Of a DNA stretch of 64,000 nt, positions 43,739 through 51,513 are shown piece after piece. The number at the start of each line of letters is the position of its first letter. The stretch's first letter is position 1. This DNA is from DASYDU01 sp050248495 (lineage in GTDB: Bacteria; Planctomycetota; Planctomycetia; Pirellulales; Lacipirellulaceae): positions 10,019 through 74,018 of the forward strand of contig JBFWSG010000025.1 in NCBI GenBank assembly GCA_050248495.1, read 5' to 3'. The translations under genes were made by a program, and so were the position numbers. Below the pieces are notes generated by a model. That model saw only the letters and a program-made list of their open reading frames with translations. It was not told the DNA's origin and did no database searches.

Positions 43739-45301
43739 GTGGCCGACATCGTCATCGTCAACCCGCGATTCGAGGTTTCCTTTTGGGGCATGGAACACGC
43801 GTTGGCGCTAGTCGGCAGACGCGCCAATCTCCCCGTTGCTTGCCTGCCGTTGCTCGCGGCGCTCACTCCGTCGGAGCACACGGTCACGCTGATCGACGAA
43901 AACGTCGAAGCGATCGATTGGGAACGCTGCGCTCGCGCGGACATCGTCGGTGTGACCGGCATGAGCGTCCAGCGCTTTCGCATGCGGGAGATCCTCACGG
44001 AGCTCAAAGAGCGCGGTTGCTTCACGGTCGTCGGCGGCCCGCTAGTCACTGTAGCCGAAGATTATTTTAATGGCCTGGCGGATGCGATCTTTATCGGCGA
44101 GGCCGAAGAGACGTGGCCGCAATTCCTGCGCGAATGGTCGCAGGGGCTCCAGCGCTTTCGGTACGAGCAGCTGGAAAAGACCGACATGGCGCTGGTGCCC
44201 ACACCGCGATTCGACCTGCTGAAAATGCGCCACTACGCGTTCGGCAGTCTTCAATTCTCGCGCGGCTGCCCGTTTCAGTGCGAATTCTGCGACATCATTG
44301 TCACGTTCGGCCGGAAGCCGCGCATCAAGAGTTCTCAGCAAGTGATCGCGGAGCTCGAAGCGCTCCGCGCGACGGGGCTGGATACGGCCTTCATCGTCGA
44401 CGACAACCTCATCGGCAACAAGAAGGCAATCAAAGAAGTGTTGCGCGACGTCGTTGCCTGGCAGAAGCGACTCGGATACCCGCTATCGCTGTTTACCGAA
44501 GCGTCCATCGACCTCGCCGACGACGCGGAGCTCATGGAGCTGATGACGGAAGCCAACTTCATCGCGGTGTTCGTCGGCATCGAAAGCCCGGACGAAGCCT
44601 CGCTCCGGGAGACCAAGAAATTTCAAAACGTCCGACAAGGCGGCAGCCTGCTCGAAAAGGTCCATCGCATCCAGGATCATGGACTAGAGGTCTGGTGCGG
44701 CATGATCATGGGATTTGACAGCGACGACACCACCATCTTCCAACGTCAAATCGAGTTCATTCAACAGGCCCGCATTTCCTTCTCCATGAGTGGCATGCTA
44801 TCGGCCATTCCGAAGACTCCGCTCTACGATCGCCTGCTGGAAGAGGGTCGACTCGATCTGAGCGATAGGCCCGAACACGGCACGAATGTTATCCCACGGC
44901 AAATGAGCTGCGAAGAGCTCCGCGATGGCTACCTCGAGGTGGTGACCGCGCAATACGATCCCGAAATGTACTTCCAACGCACCGAGGCCCTGTTCCTCGA
45001 CACGAATTTCGACATCGGCTGTGTGCGGTCAAACTACTGGCGCAGTCACCCCTTCCGCTGGCTCAAACAGGAGGCGAAGTACGCCGTTCTGACGATGGGA
45101 CTCTACTACCGCCTCTTTAGCGCAATTCCAGAAAAACATTTGCGCGACGAATACAAGCGGCGGTTCTGGCGGTTCCTGAAATCAAGGCACCGCCCAGGCC
45201 TCGCGCATTTCTATCTGTTCCACATTGCGATGCACTACCACGCCTACACGATGTCGCGAAACATGACCTCCAAGCGCACTGCCATCGTCAATTCCTATTG
45301 A
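43739..45301 (+). CDS. B12-binding-domain radical SAM protein (DUF4070 type)
   Basis: A 520-residue enzyme. Residues 1-140 form a cobalamin-binding-like domain (ADIVIVNPRFEVSFWGMEHA, LIDENVEAIDWERCARADIV, FTVVGGPLVTVAEDYF). The radical SAM core has the Cys cluster GCPFQCEFCDI, about residues 178-188 (CxxxCxxC). Then come the GIESPDEASL and GMIMGFDSDD blocks and the C-terminal DUF4070 region (RQMSCEELRDGYLEVVTAQY). Relatives include hopanoid methylases, but the substrate here is not known. The start is GTG at 43739 with no clear ribosome site; the sigma-54 match lies upstream. Confidence 0.9.
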   Translation: MADIVIVNPRFEVSFWGMEHALALVGRRANLPVACLPLLAALTPSEHTVTLIDENVEAIDWERCARADIVGVTGMSVQRFRMREILTELKERGCFTVVGGPLVTVAEDYFNGLADAIFIGEAEETWPQFLREWSQGLQRFRYEQLEKTDMALVPTPRFDLLKMRHYAFGSLQFSRGCPFQCEFCDIIVTFGRKPRIKSSQQVIAELEALRATGLDTAFIVDDNLIGNKKAIKEVLRDVVAWQKRLGYPLSLFTEASIDLADDAELMELMTEANFIAVFVGIESPDEASLRETKKFQNVRQGGSLLEKVHRIQDHGLEVWCGMIMGFDSDDTTIFQRQIEFIQQARISFSMSGMLSAIPKTPLYDRLLEEGRLDLSDRPEHGTNVIPRQMSCEELRDGYLEVVTAQYDPEMYFQRTEALFLDTNFDIGCVRSNYWRSHPFRWLKQEAKYAVLTMGLYYRLFSAIPEKHLRDEYKRRFWRFLKSRHRPGLAHFYLFHIAMHYHAYTMSRNMTSKRTAIVNSY

Positions 45302-45304
45302 TCG

Positions 45305-45338
45305 GAGGAGAGAAAAGGGGGACGCATTCTGTGCGGTC
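45305..45338 (-). repeat. Dispersed repeat, reverse-type copy
   Basis: GAGGAGAGAAAAGGGGGACG followed by CATTCTGTGCGG matches the reverse complement of the right ends of copies A-C. It begins four bases after the radical SAM stop codon and closes that block. Confidence 0.55.
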
Positions 45339-45341
45339 TAT

Positions 45342-46910
45342 CTAGCGGCGGCGGCTCTGCGAAACGCCAACCATGACTAGCGAAATCAACACCAAGGCGC
45401 TCGGTTCCGGCACAGTCGAAGCGATGCTGCCGCTACCCGAAGTGCCGTACCGCTCCTTCCAAAATTGATAGTCTGACTGGCCAACAGGGCCCGTTAGAAG
45501 TGGGCTGCGATTCGGCAATGTCGCCGCGCCCATCTTGTCGCGCCACACGGTGTAGTCCGCGGCATTCACGTTTCCGTCTTCGTTGTAGTCGCCGGGCAAA
45601 CCAGCCGGCAGTTCCGGCACGGTGTCGACCATCATGTTGTTGACAATCGTGCTGGCGAACGTGCCATCGCCGCGCTGAAAGGTGACGAAATTGCCGTGAC
45701 CGTCGCCGGTGTGCACGGTGAATGACTTCGCATTGGCTAAGAGCTCCATCATCGGCGGCGTGTTGAAAGTGCCGCTGCCGAATTTCTTCGCCTCTCCGAC
45801 CAGGGTGAGTCCTGCGAGCTCCTCGAATGAACCAGTCACAATCGGTTCCGCGTAAGCGCGAATGATGACTTCGACCGGAGCGTTGCCGTTGTCGAAGGCG
45901 GTCCAGCCCGGGTTGAAGTTGGCGACGCCGATCGCCCCGCCTTCCGGAAACACGTTGCCTTCTTTCGCGTTGGCCCACCAGCTGACGTGGCCGGCCGACC
46001 CCGGATTGACCATCCATCGTTTGGGATAGCCGTTCTGCTGTCCGCCGCTCACCCTGAAGACGGTGCCGTCGGGATGGTCGAGTACAAACTCCTCATCGTG
46101 CAGGCCATGACTCGAGGAATGTGCCGCATTCACCTTGGCGAGCCCTTCCTCGCCTTGATCTCCGAGCACGTACGCATCGAGCGGATACGATTCACCCACA
46201 TTGGCGAAGTCAAAATAAGTCGGACTGTGACGAAATGGCGGCGGGGACGTGTCCGCCACCGTGGTCAACTCGACACTCGACACGCTGGTGGGGTTCAGAA
46301 AAGGAATGTACTTGCCTTCAGACGTGAGGCGAAAGGCCGCGAAGGACCGCGCATCTGCAGGGAGCGAGTCGATTCGAAATTGCATCGGCTGTCCGCTGGT
46401 TTGGATGACGATCGATCGTTCGTCGACAAATGGCATCGACTCCATTTCGGTGTAGAGTCCGCTGTGAATGGGATACTGGTAGGCGCGGAATAAGATCGTT
46501 TCGCCTACCAATCCGGAGGTCGCAAACTCGCCTGCGAGCGCCGTGCCGGCCGGGAACTTGAAGCCGTCGCGGGCATTCACCCAGGTGGGAATCACCGGGT
46601 TATCTACTTCCCAGGTGACCCAATAACCGGTGCCCAGGTTCAATCCGTTCGGATCTCCCGCTCCGACTTTGAATTCGTCGTGGATGAACCCGTTGCTCGT
46701 CCGGTAGAGATCATTGAACTGCTTGATGTTGCGGATCCCGCCCGGAAAAAATAAAGGATTCTTGCCGAGGATGTCCCCAGCGTATTCTTGTCCATCCGGC
46801 TCGAAGTCGTAGACCGTGCCGGATGCCTCGCGCGGCAGCGACAAGAATTGCACGAGCTGCAGGGCAACTAACAAAAGGGCGACGCGCGACGGTGCTGGAA
46901 CGCTAACCAT
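45342..46910 (-). CDS. Secreted protein with dockerin-like segment and PEP-CTERM tail
   Basis: A 522-residue exported protein. The ATG at 46910 is preceded by GGAGGAG and opens a signal peptide (VALLLVALQLVQFLSLP). The body contains a DFEPDGQEYAGDIL block and a DFANVGESYPLDAYVLGDQG block, read as two related beta-sandwich-like units. Residues about 440-490 hold a dockerin type I-like calcium loop, GDYNEDGNVNAADYTVWRD, and a second half ending QSDYQFWKERYG. The end is VPEPSALVLISLVMVGVSQS then RRR: a PEP-CTERM sorting tail. This combination is characteristic of planctomycetes. Neither exosortase nor cohesin is in the window. Confidence 0.88.
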   Translation of the reverse strand: MVSVPAPSRVALLLVALQLVQFLSLPREASGTVYDFEPDGQEYAGDILGKNPLFFPGGIRNIKQFNDLYRTSNGFIHDEFKVGAGDPNGLNLGTGYWVTWEVDNPVIPTWVNARDGFKFPAGTALAGEFATSGLVGETILFRAYQYPIHSGLYTEMESMPFVDERSIVIQTSGQPMQFRIDSLPADARSFAAFRLTSEGKYIPFLNPTSVSSVELTTVADTSPPPFRHSPTYFDFANVGESYPLDAYVLGDQGEEGLAKVNAAHSSSHGLHDEEFVLDHPDGTVFRVSGGQQNGYPKRWMVNPGSAGHVSWWANAKEGNVFPEGGAIGVANFNPGWTAFDNGNAPVEVIIRAYAEPIVTGSFEELAGLTLVGEAKKFGSGTFNTPPMMELLANAKSFTVHTGDGHGNFVTFQRGDGTFASTIVNNMMVDTVPELPAGLPGDYNEDGNVNAADYTVWRDKMGAATLPNRSPLLTGPVGQSDYQFWKERYGTSGSGSIASTVPEPSALVLISLVMVGVSQSRRR

Positions 46911-46990
46911 GGTCGGGGCTCCTCCAGACTTTTCCACGCGGGAGAATGAGTCGTGGGAATCAATTCGAACCACATGCGAGTCGCATGGAT

Positions 46991-47053
46991 TCGTAGCCGC
47001 TATCGATTTCGTAGCCGCTTTGGATTCGTAGCCGCTATAAATTCGTAGCCGCT
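46991..47053. repeat. Four-copy tandem repeat upstream of the dockerin/PEP-CTERM gene
   Basis: TCGTAGCCGCT occurs at 46991, 47009, 47026 and 47043, spaced 18, 17 and 17 bases. The units lie 80-145 bases upstream of the secreted-protein start (minus strand), so they could be regulatory protein sites or a slippage-made array. The spacers vary, so it is not a CRISPR. The rest of the 46911-47503 gap holds no convincing gene. Confidence 0.65.
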
Positions 47054-47412
47054 ATCGATCGTAGGGATGCCTGAAAAGTTAAATCGAATGCCAACCGGCA
47101 CTTGATTTCAAATCGAGCCAGCCTGAAGTGTTGACAACAAGCTGCTCCGAAATCTTATTTCAGACCGCAAGAAGTCAAAATGAGTTTTTTGTCAGCCGCC
47201 GTAGCTTTTTGTACGTCAGCCAATAGAGAGGGCCGCCACATTGCGCGAAGTGACGGCCCTGGAGTCAGGCGCGGTGGTGCCCAACTGCTGAAGCCACGGT
47301 ACTCCCCTGCGTCTGGCATCTCAATTTGTTTTTTCGTCACCGCTGTGGCGATTTATCGGTCGCTGGCGCACCGCTTGTGGGGCTCGGGACGTCGCGCTCG
47401 TTGAAGTCACAC

Positions 47413-47485
47413 TGACGCCGACGTCAGACTACCGCACAACCACAAATAGAAGGAAAGCAGAACACAGTTGCGTCCCACTTCTTCC
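47413..47485 (+). repeat. Dispersed repeat, forward copy C
   Basis: GACGCCGACGTCAGACTACC ... CCACAAATAGAAGGAAAG ... TTGCGTCCCACTTCTTCC is aligned along its length with copies A and B. It opens the short block holding the 82-residue membrane protein gene. Confidence 0.6.
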
Positions 47486-47503
47486 CCGATCTCGTGCGGA
47501 TCG

Positions 47504-47752
47504 TTACTTCGTAACCGTCGCCTGTTCCTCGCTCTTCCAACGGTAATAGTTGTAGGCGCCCTGAATGAGACCGCTTGCGGCGGCAATCACGATGAGCCCC
47601 ACGGCGAATCCAATGGATTCCGGCTTTGTCAGCAAAACGACAATTCCAAAAACTATTGCCACAATTGAGGTCCAGGCCGTGCGGATGAGTTTTCGTCGGT
47701 ACGAGAGCTTGAAGTATGAAAACGCAAAGCCTTTATCTTGACCACCGAGCAT
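47504..47752 (-). CDS. Small two-helix membrane protein
   Basis: An 82-residue protein starting MLGGQDKGFAFSYFKLSYRR. Two membrane helices, ROUGHLY residues 27-42 (WTSIVAIVFGIVVLLT) and 47-65 (IGFAVGLIVIAAASGLIQ), are followed by a short charged tail. GGGAGG seven bases before the ATG supports the start. It is bracketed by repeat copy C (47413) and a reverse-type copy (47890). No family recognised. Confidence 0.65.
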   Translation of the reverse strand: MLGGQDKGFAFSYFKLSYRRKLIRTAWTSIVAIVFGIVVLLTKPESIGFAVGLIVIAAASGLIQGAYNYYRWKSEEQATVTK

Positions 47753-47889
47753 GAGAACCTCCCTTGGGAACTGGCCATCGAAGTCCCTGGATCGTTTTGC
47801 GCAGACACATCTTAGGCAGACGGGCTTTGAAACTCAACCTGCGCCTTCGTGCCGGCCGAAACTCATGACGCCATTGAAAAAAGGGCGTA

Positions 47890-47920
47890 AGAAGAAAAGG
47901 GACGCAGTTCTATTCGCCGG
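47890..47920 (-). repeat. Dispersed repeat, reverse-type copy
   Basis: GAAGAAAAGGGACGCAGTTC followed by TATTCGCC matches the reverse complement of the right end of copies A and C. It closes the block that contains the 82-residue membrane protein gene. Confidence 0.55.
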
Positions 47921-48169
47921 TGGACCCCTGGCCGAATATCGGATATTGAACATATATATACTATCCGCTATCATGCCGAGCATACCACCGATCTTTGGCA
48001 ATTTGGCACCAGTTGCAGAGTCGCGGCTCTTCGCGCCTGACGATGGGTCGGCCTGCGCCGCCGCTGCAAACTCGCGCGGCTTTGCTACCCGTGCGCGCCG
48101 ATCGACGGCTTCACGGCCGAAATCTGCGGCGCCCCACCCCAGTTGTCGCGTGACATCTTCGAAAACCTA

Positions 48170-48330
48170 AGGACTTACTTCGATCCACGTGACATCTTCG
48201 GGAAAACGAGCCGCGTTTTCGATCGTGCGGCGAAACGACCCTGAAAAGCAAGCTGGAAACGACCGAGCGTCGTTTTGCCGCCGCCGGAACAGCCAATCAA
48301 GAATATCCGGCGACCTTGCGTCAGCCGTCT
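48170..48330 (-). pseudogene. Fragment with a P-loop-like motif
   Basis: On the minus strand, just beyond the stop of the PqqD-M50-HlyD gene, one frame reads RRIFLIGCSGGGKTTLGRF, whose GCSGGGKT fits the Walker A pattern GxxxxGKT. A second frame gives ARFPEDVTWIEVSP before a stop. No frame is open with a usable start, so this looks like a broken piece of an ATPase gene. The rest of the 47753-48340 gap shows only repeat remnants, including CGTGACATCTTCG at 48150 and 48188. Confidence 0.25.
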
Positions 48331-48340
48331 GCGAAACGGA

Positions 48341-50554
48341 CTACGTCGGCAGCCGGAACGTCTGGGCAAAATACCGCAGCAGCCAGCGGGCGAACGTGAT
48401 TCGTTCGGCGCTGATCTTGGCTTCGCCGCGGCCGCCGATGGCGAGCCACGAGGGCGGCGCATCCAGCTTCACGCGGACCTGGTAGTGCTTGTCCGCGCGG
48501 CCGGCCGGCGTGAGTCCGGCGAAGAGTTGTGCGAGATCGGCCCGGGCCGTGGCGGTCGACTCGCTCGTTTCCGCGTCGTGCCGCGCGACGTCGAGCACTT
48601 CGCCCGCGAGCACGGCGCCGGGCGACTGATCGAGCTTGATCCGCACATGCTGCCCCGGCGACAATCGCGGCGCGTTCGTGTCGTCGACCAGCAGCACGGC
48701 CGAGAGATCGTGCGGATTGCCGACCAGACAAACGAGCGTACCGGGCTCGACCGCCGCGCCGCGATTCTCCTCGTCGAGCAAGTTGCCGGACCAGGTCGGC
48801 AGGCGTCCGTCCTGCCCTTCCCGCTCCACCGTATTCGGCACCGGGATGATTGTGCCGGCGACGGGCGATGAAAGCGTTAGCCTCTCCGCGTCGCGCCGCC
48901 GATCGGCCAGTTGCGCTTCGAGATCGGCGAGCGCCGCACGGGCGGCCGGGATCTTTGGCCCTGCCTCTTCATCCTGGCCCCGCAATCGTTCAAGATTGTC
49001 GAGTTTCGTCCGCGCGAGATCGTGCTCGCTTGTCAATCGCGCCAGATCGACTGCAACATCGGCATTGGTTAGTTGCGCGATTGGCTCCTGGGCCGCTACC
49101 GCGCGGCCTGCGGGAAGTGCCGACGTGAGCGTGCCGTCGACCGTGGCATAGACGCGCATTGCATCGGTCGGCAGCAGCACCAGCGGCGCCCGCACGTAGT
49201 AGTGGACCGGCCAGGCGAGAATCACGATCGCCGCCACGAGCGCGGCAGTAGCGATCGTCCCCACGCGGCCCTTCCGCAGATCGCGGCGGCGGAGCGGATT
49301 GCGGGCGAAATGGTAAAGGCTCATCGCCGGCTGCACCAGCGTACCGCCGAGCAGCGTCAGCCCGACCATGTAAGCCAACGTTTCGAGCCGATGCGGATAG
49401 AGCACCAGCACCAAACCCCACACGATGCCCGCGAACAAGACGACCGAGTACACCTTCGACGCCAGCGCATAGCCGGCGAGCCAGCTCCGGTGCCGCATCG
49501 GCACGAGCGCATCGTCCTCGACCTCGTCGCCCAGCAGCCAATGGTTGGCATAACCGACGAGTGCGTCCCGCGACCGCTGCCACAAATTCGGCGACTCCAC
49601 GAGATCGGCAAGGATATAGTAGCCGTCGTACCGCAACAGCGGGTTGCCGTTTACGGCCAGCGTGTGGACCGTGCAAATCACCATCACATCGAGCGCGATG
49701 AGCTGCACCAGCCCCGGCTGCGAATACCACCACACGATCGTGGCGAGCGACGCGAGCACGAGCTCGACGCCCATCCCCGCCGCCGACACGGCGATCCGCT
49801 GCCACTTGCTCGGCAGCCGCCAGGCATCGCTCACGTCGGTGTAGAGCGCCGGGAGAAACACCAGCAGAATCACGCCCATCTCGGGCACCTCGCCGCCGAA
49901 ATGCTTGCACGCGAGCGCGTGGCCCAGCTCATGCAAACACTTCACGACGCCAATTGCCGCGAACAGCCAAATGAGATTCCGCCAGTCGGCGAACACCGAA
50001 AGTTCCGGCAAGCGGGCGCGAAACTCGTCGAAATGACCGACGAGCAGCGATCCGGCAAACAATACGACGAGCGCCGCCAGCAGCAGCGCAGTCCGGGAGA
50101 ACAACCAACCGAGATGTCGATGAATCGCCGTGAGCGCCGCATCGGGATTGACGCCGCGAAACCGGATCGCCGTGAGCTGGGCCCAGGAAAGGGACCAGCG
50201 CCGCAGCCGCACCTTGCGATCGCGGCGTAGTAGCTCGTCTCCTTGCCCCGGCGCATCGCTCGTGACCAGCCCCGCTTCGTGCAGCCGGCTCAGAAAGCTC
50301 CAAATCTCAGCTTCGGTAATCGTCCGCGGCGGAAAGTTCTGGGCAAACTCGCGGGCCATTTCCGCCAGGCTCACGCGCCGCCGCAACATTTCCAACAGCG
50401 CGTGCTCTTCCGGAGAAAAGTGAAAGTGTTCGAGCGTCAGCGGATCCTTCACGACCCAACTCGCGGTGCCTGCCATCTCCACCGGGACCGCGACCAGGTC
50501 GGGCCGCAGGCGGAGAGCCAGAATGCGATCGGTAGAGGAGACGAACTTTGACAC
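48341..50554 (-). CDS. PqqD-like / M50 site-2 protease / HlyD fusion protein
   Basis: A 737-residue membrane protein with an unusual domain order. Residues about 30-110 look like a PqqD-type winged helix (SWVVKDPLTLEHFHFSPEEH, ITEAEIWSFLSRLHEAGLV). Membrane helices then hold an intact M50 site: H208-E209-L-G-H212 and, about 100 residues later, NPLLRYDGY with Asp310, the expected three zinc ligands. After helix-rich residues 330-430, an HlyD adaptor follows (LSSPVAGTIIPVPNTVEREG, SPGQHVRIKLD). Together the parts suggest recognition, membrane cleavage and periplasmic hand-over of a peptide (inference). It is the last gene of a three-gene minus-strand group. Confidence 0.9.
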   Translation of the reverse strand: MSKFVSSTDRILALRLRPDLVAVPVEMAGTASWVVKDPLTLEHFHFSPEEHALLEMLRRRVSLAEMAREFAQNFPPRTITEAEIWSFLSRLHEAGLVTSDAPGQGDELLRRDRKVRLRRWSLSWAQLTAIRFRGVNPDAALTAIHRHLGWLFSRTALLLAALVVLFAGSLLVGHFDEFRARLPELSVFADWRNLIWLFAAIGVVKCLHELGHALACKHFGGEVPEMGVILLVFLPALYTDVSDAWRLPSKWQRIAVSAAGMGVELVLASLATIVWWYSQPGLVQLIALDVMVICTVHTLAVNGNPLLRYDGYYILADLVESPNLWQRSRDALVGYANHWLLGDEVEDDALVPMRHRSWLAGYALASKVYSVVLFAGIVWGLVLVLYPHRLETLAYMVGLTLLGGTLVQPAMSLYHFARNPLRRRDLRKGRVGTIATAALVAAIVILAWPVHYYVRAPLVLLPTDAMRVYATVDGTLTSALPAGRAVAAQEPIAQLTNADVAVDLARLTSEHDLARTKLDNLERLRGQDEEAGPKIPAARAALADLEAQLADRRRDAERLTLSSPVAGTIIPVPNTVEREGQDGRLPTWSGNLLDEENRGAAVEPGTLVCLVGNPHDLSAVLLVDDTNAPRLSPGQHVRIKLDQSPGAVLAGEVLDVARHDAETSESTATARADLAQLFAGLTPAGRADKHYQVRVKLDAPPSWLAIGGRGEAKISAERITFARWLLRYFAQTFRLPT

Positions 50555-50562
50555 GGCGCTGC

Positions 50563-51423
50563 TCAGCGAGCGATTCTCATGTGAACGGGTTGGCCGGGGC
50601 GCAGCGCGCCCGCACGATTGTCGATCTCCGCCCAGACGCGGACCTGCCCGGTGATCGGATCAACCTCGGGACTGACGAACGAAATCTTGCCGGGGAACGA
50701 TTCTCCGGCCTGGCCCTCGAGCGTCAGTTCCACCGGCGCGCCGAGCAGCTGACCATTGGCGTCGTTCGCATCCAAGAAACCTTCCGCTTTGAGGACCCGT
50801 GTGTCGACGATTCGCAGCGCCTTCTGGCCCGGCTCGACCCACTCGCCCAGCCGCACGAACACCTGCACGACGGTGCCATCGAACGGCGCGACAATCTGCC
50901 GCCGCGCGAGCTGCACCTTGGCCGCGTCGAGCTCGTTTTGGGCCGATTTCATTTCCAGCGTGGCGACTTGCTGGTTGTGGTCCGCCTGCTCTGCTTCGAG
51001 CTTCGACTTTTCAACGTTGAGCCGTTCGACGTCGATCTGCGACTGCGAAACGCTCTTGGCGAAACGGGCAACCGACTCTGTGGAACGATGCAGCTCCGCT
51101 TCGGCGACTTCCGCCGCCTTGCGTGCGTAACGCACCTGGACGTCGTTCGTGGCCTTTTCATGAGCGACGTCGTACTTCAGTTTGGCCGCCAGCTCGGCCA
51201 TCCGCGCGACCTGGTCGTCGATCGTCGCCAAGATGGCGTCTTTTTTGACGGCATCGCCTTCGCGGACCGCGACGTCGGTCAGCACGCCCGCCTCCTGCGC
51301 CGGTACGTCGGCCTCGGCGATCAAGCGCAGCACGACCGATTCTACTTTGAGGGGTCGTGCGGTTTCCGCGGCAAATGCCTGCAGCGGCAACAGCGCAACA
51401 CCAATCAGCGAGCAAAGACGCAT
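50563..51423 (-). CDS. HlyD-family efflux adaptor
   Basis: A 286-residue periplasmic adaptor protein. The ATG at 51423 opens a signal peptide (MRLCSLIGVALLPLQAFAAE). A lipoyl/barrel-sandwich half (AEADVPAQEAGVLTDVAVRE) is followed by a long coiled-coil hairpin (about residues 75-165, LKYDVAHEKATNDVQVRYAR to MKSAQNELDAAKVQLA), the second barrel half (RRQIVAPFDGTVVQVFV) and a beta-barrel (GQVRVWAEIDNRAGALRPGQ). It is of the size of RND-type adaptors. It begins 90 bases after the GAF-HlyD gene and ends 8 bases before the M50 fusion gene. Confidence 0.92.
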   Translation of the reverse strand: MRLCSLIGVALLPLQAFAAETARPLKVESVVLRLIAEADVPAQEAGVLTDVAVREGDAVKKDAILATIDDQVARMAELAAKLKYDVAHEKATNDVQVRYARKAAEVAEAELHRSTESVARFAKSVSQSQIDVERLNVEKSKLEAEQADHNQQVATLEMKSAQNELDAAKVQLARRQIVAPFDGTVVQVFVRLGEWVEPGQKALRIVDTRVLKAEGFLDANDANGQLLGAPVELTLEGQAGESFPGKISFVSPEVDPITGQVRVWAEIDNRAGALRPGQPVHMRIAR

Positions 51424-51429
51424 AGGTGC

Positions 51430-51482
51430 ATAAGAACGCCAAGAAGAATTCTTCTTTGCGCCTTTGCGCCTTGGCGTGAGAT
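51430..51482. repeat. Intergenic repeat of the 'gccaag/cttggc' type
   Basis: AAGAACGCCAAGAAGAATTC is followed by TTCTTTGCGCCTTTGCGCCT and TGGCGTGAG. The inner AAGAATTCTT is a palindrome, and GCCAAG/CTTGGC words recur from the 11657-11711 element. It appears to have been inserted between the two HlyD genes of the export group. Confidence 0.4.
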
Positions 51483-51513
51483 TTTTAGAAAAGAGGAGTT
51501 GCATAGTTTTGCG

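Noticed and set aside
43739..45301. Hopanoid C-2 methylase (HpnP)
   Set aside because: B12/radical SAM and DUF4070 features are shared by several subfamilies and no hopanoid genes are adjacent, so a specific name is not justified.
46991..47053. Possible CRISPR array
   Set aside because: Units are 11 bp with 6-7 bp spacers and no cas genes; this is a simple tandem repeat.
47155..47340. 61-codon minus-strand frame with GTG start
   Set aside because: No ribosome site, no hydrophobic or domain features, and no support from neighbouring organisation.
48004..48016. TGGCACC...TTGC as a sigma-54 site
   Set aside because: Only eight bases separate GG and GC, whereas ten are required.
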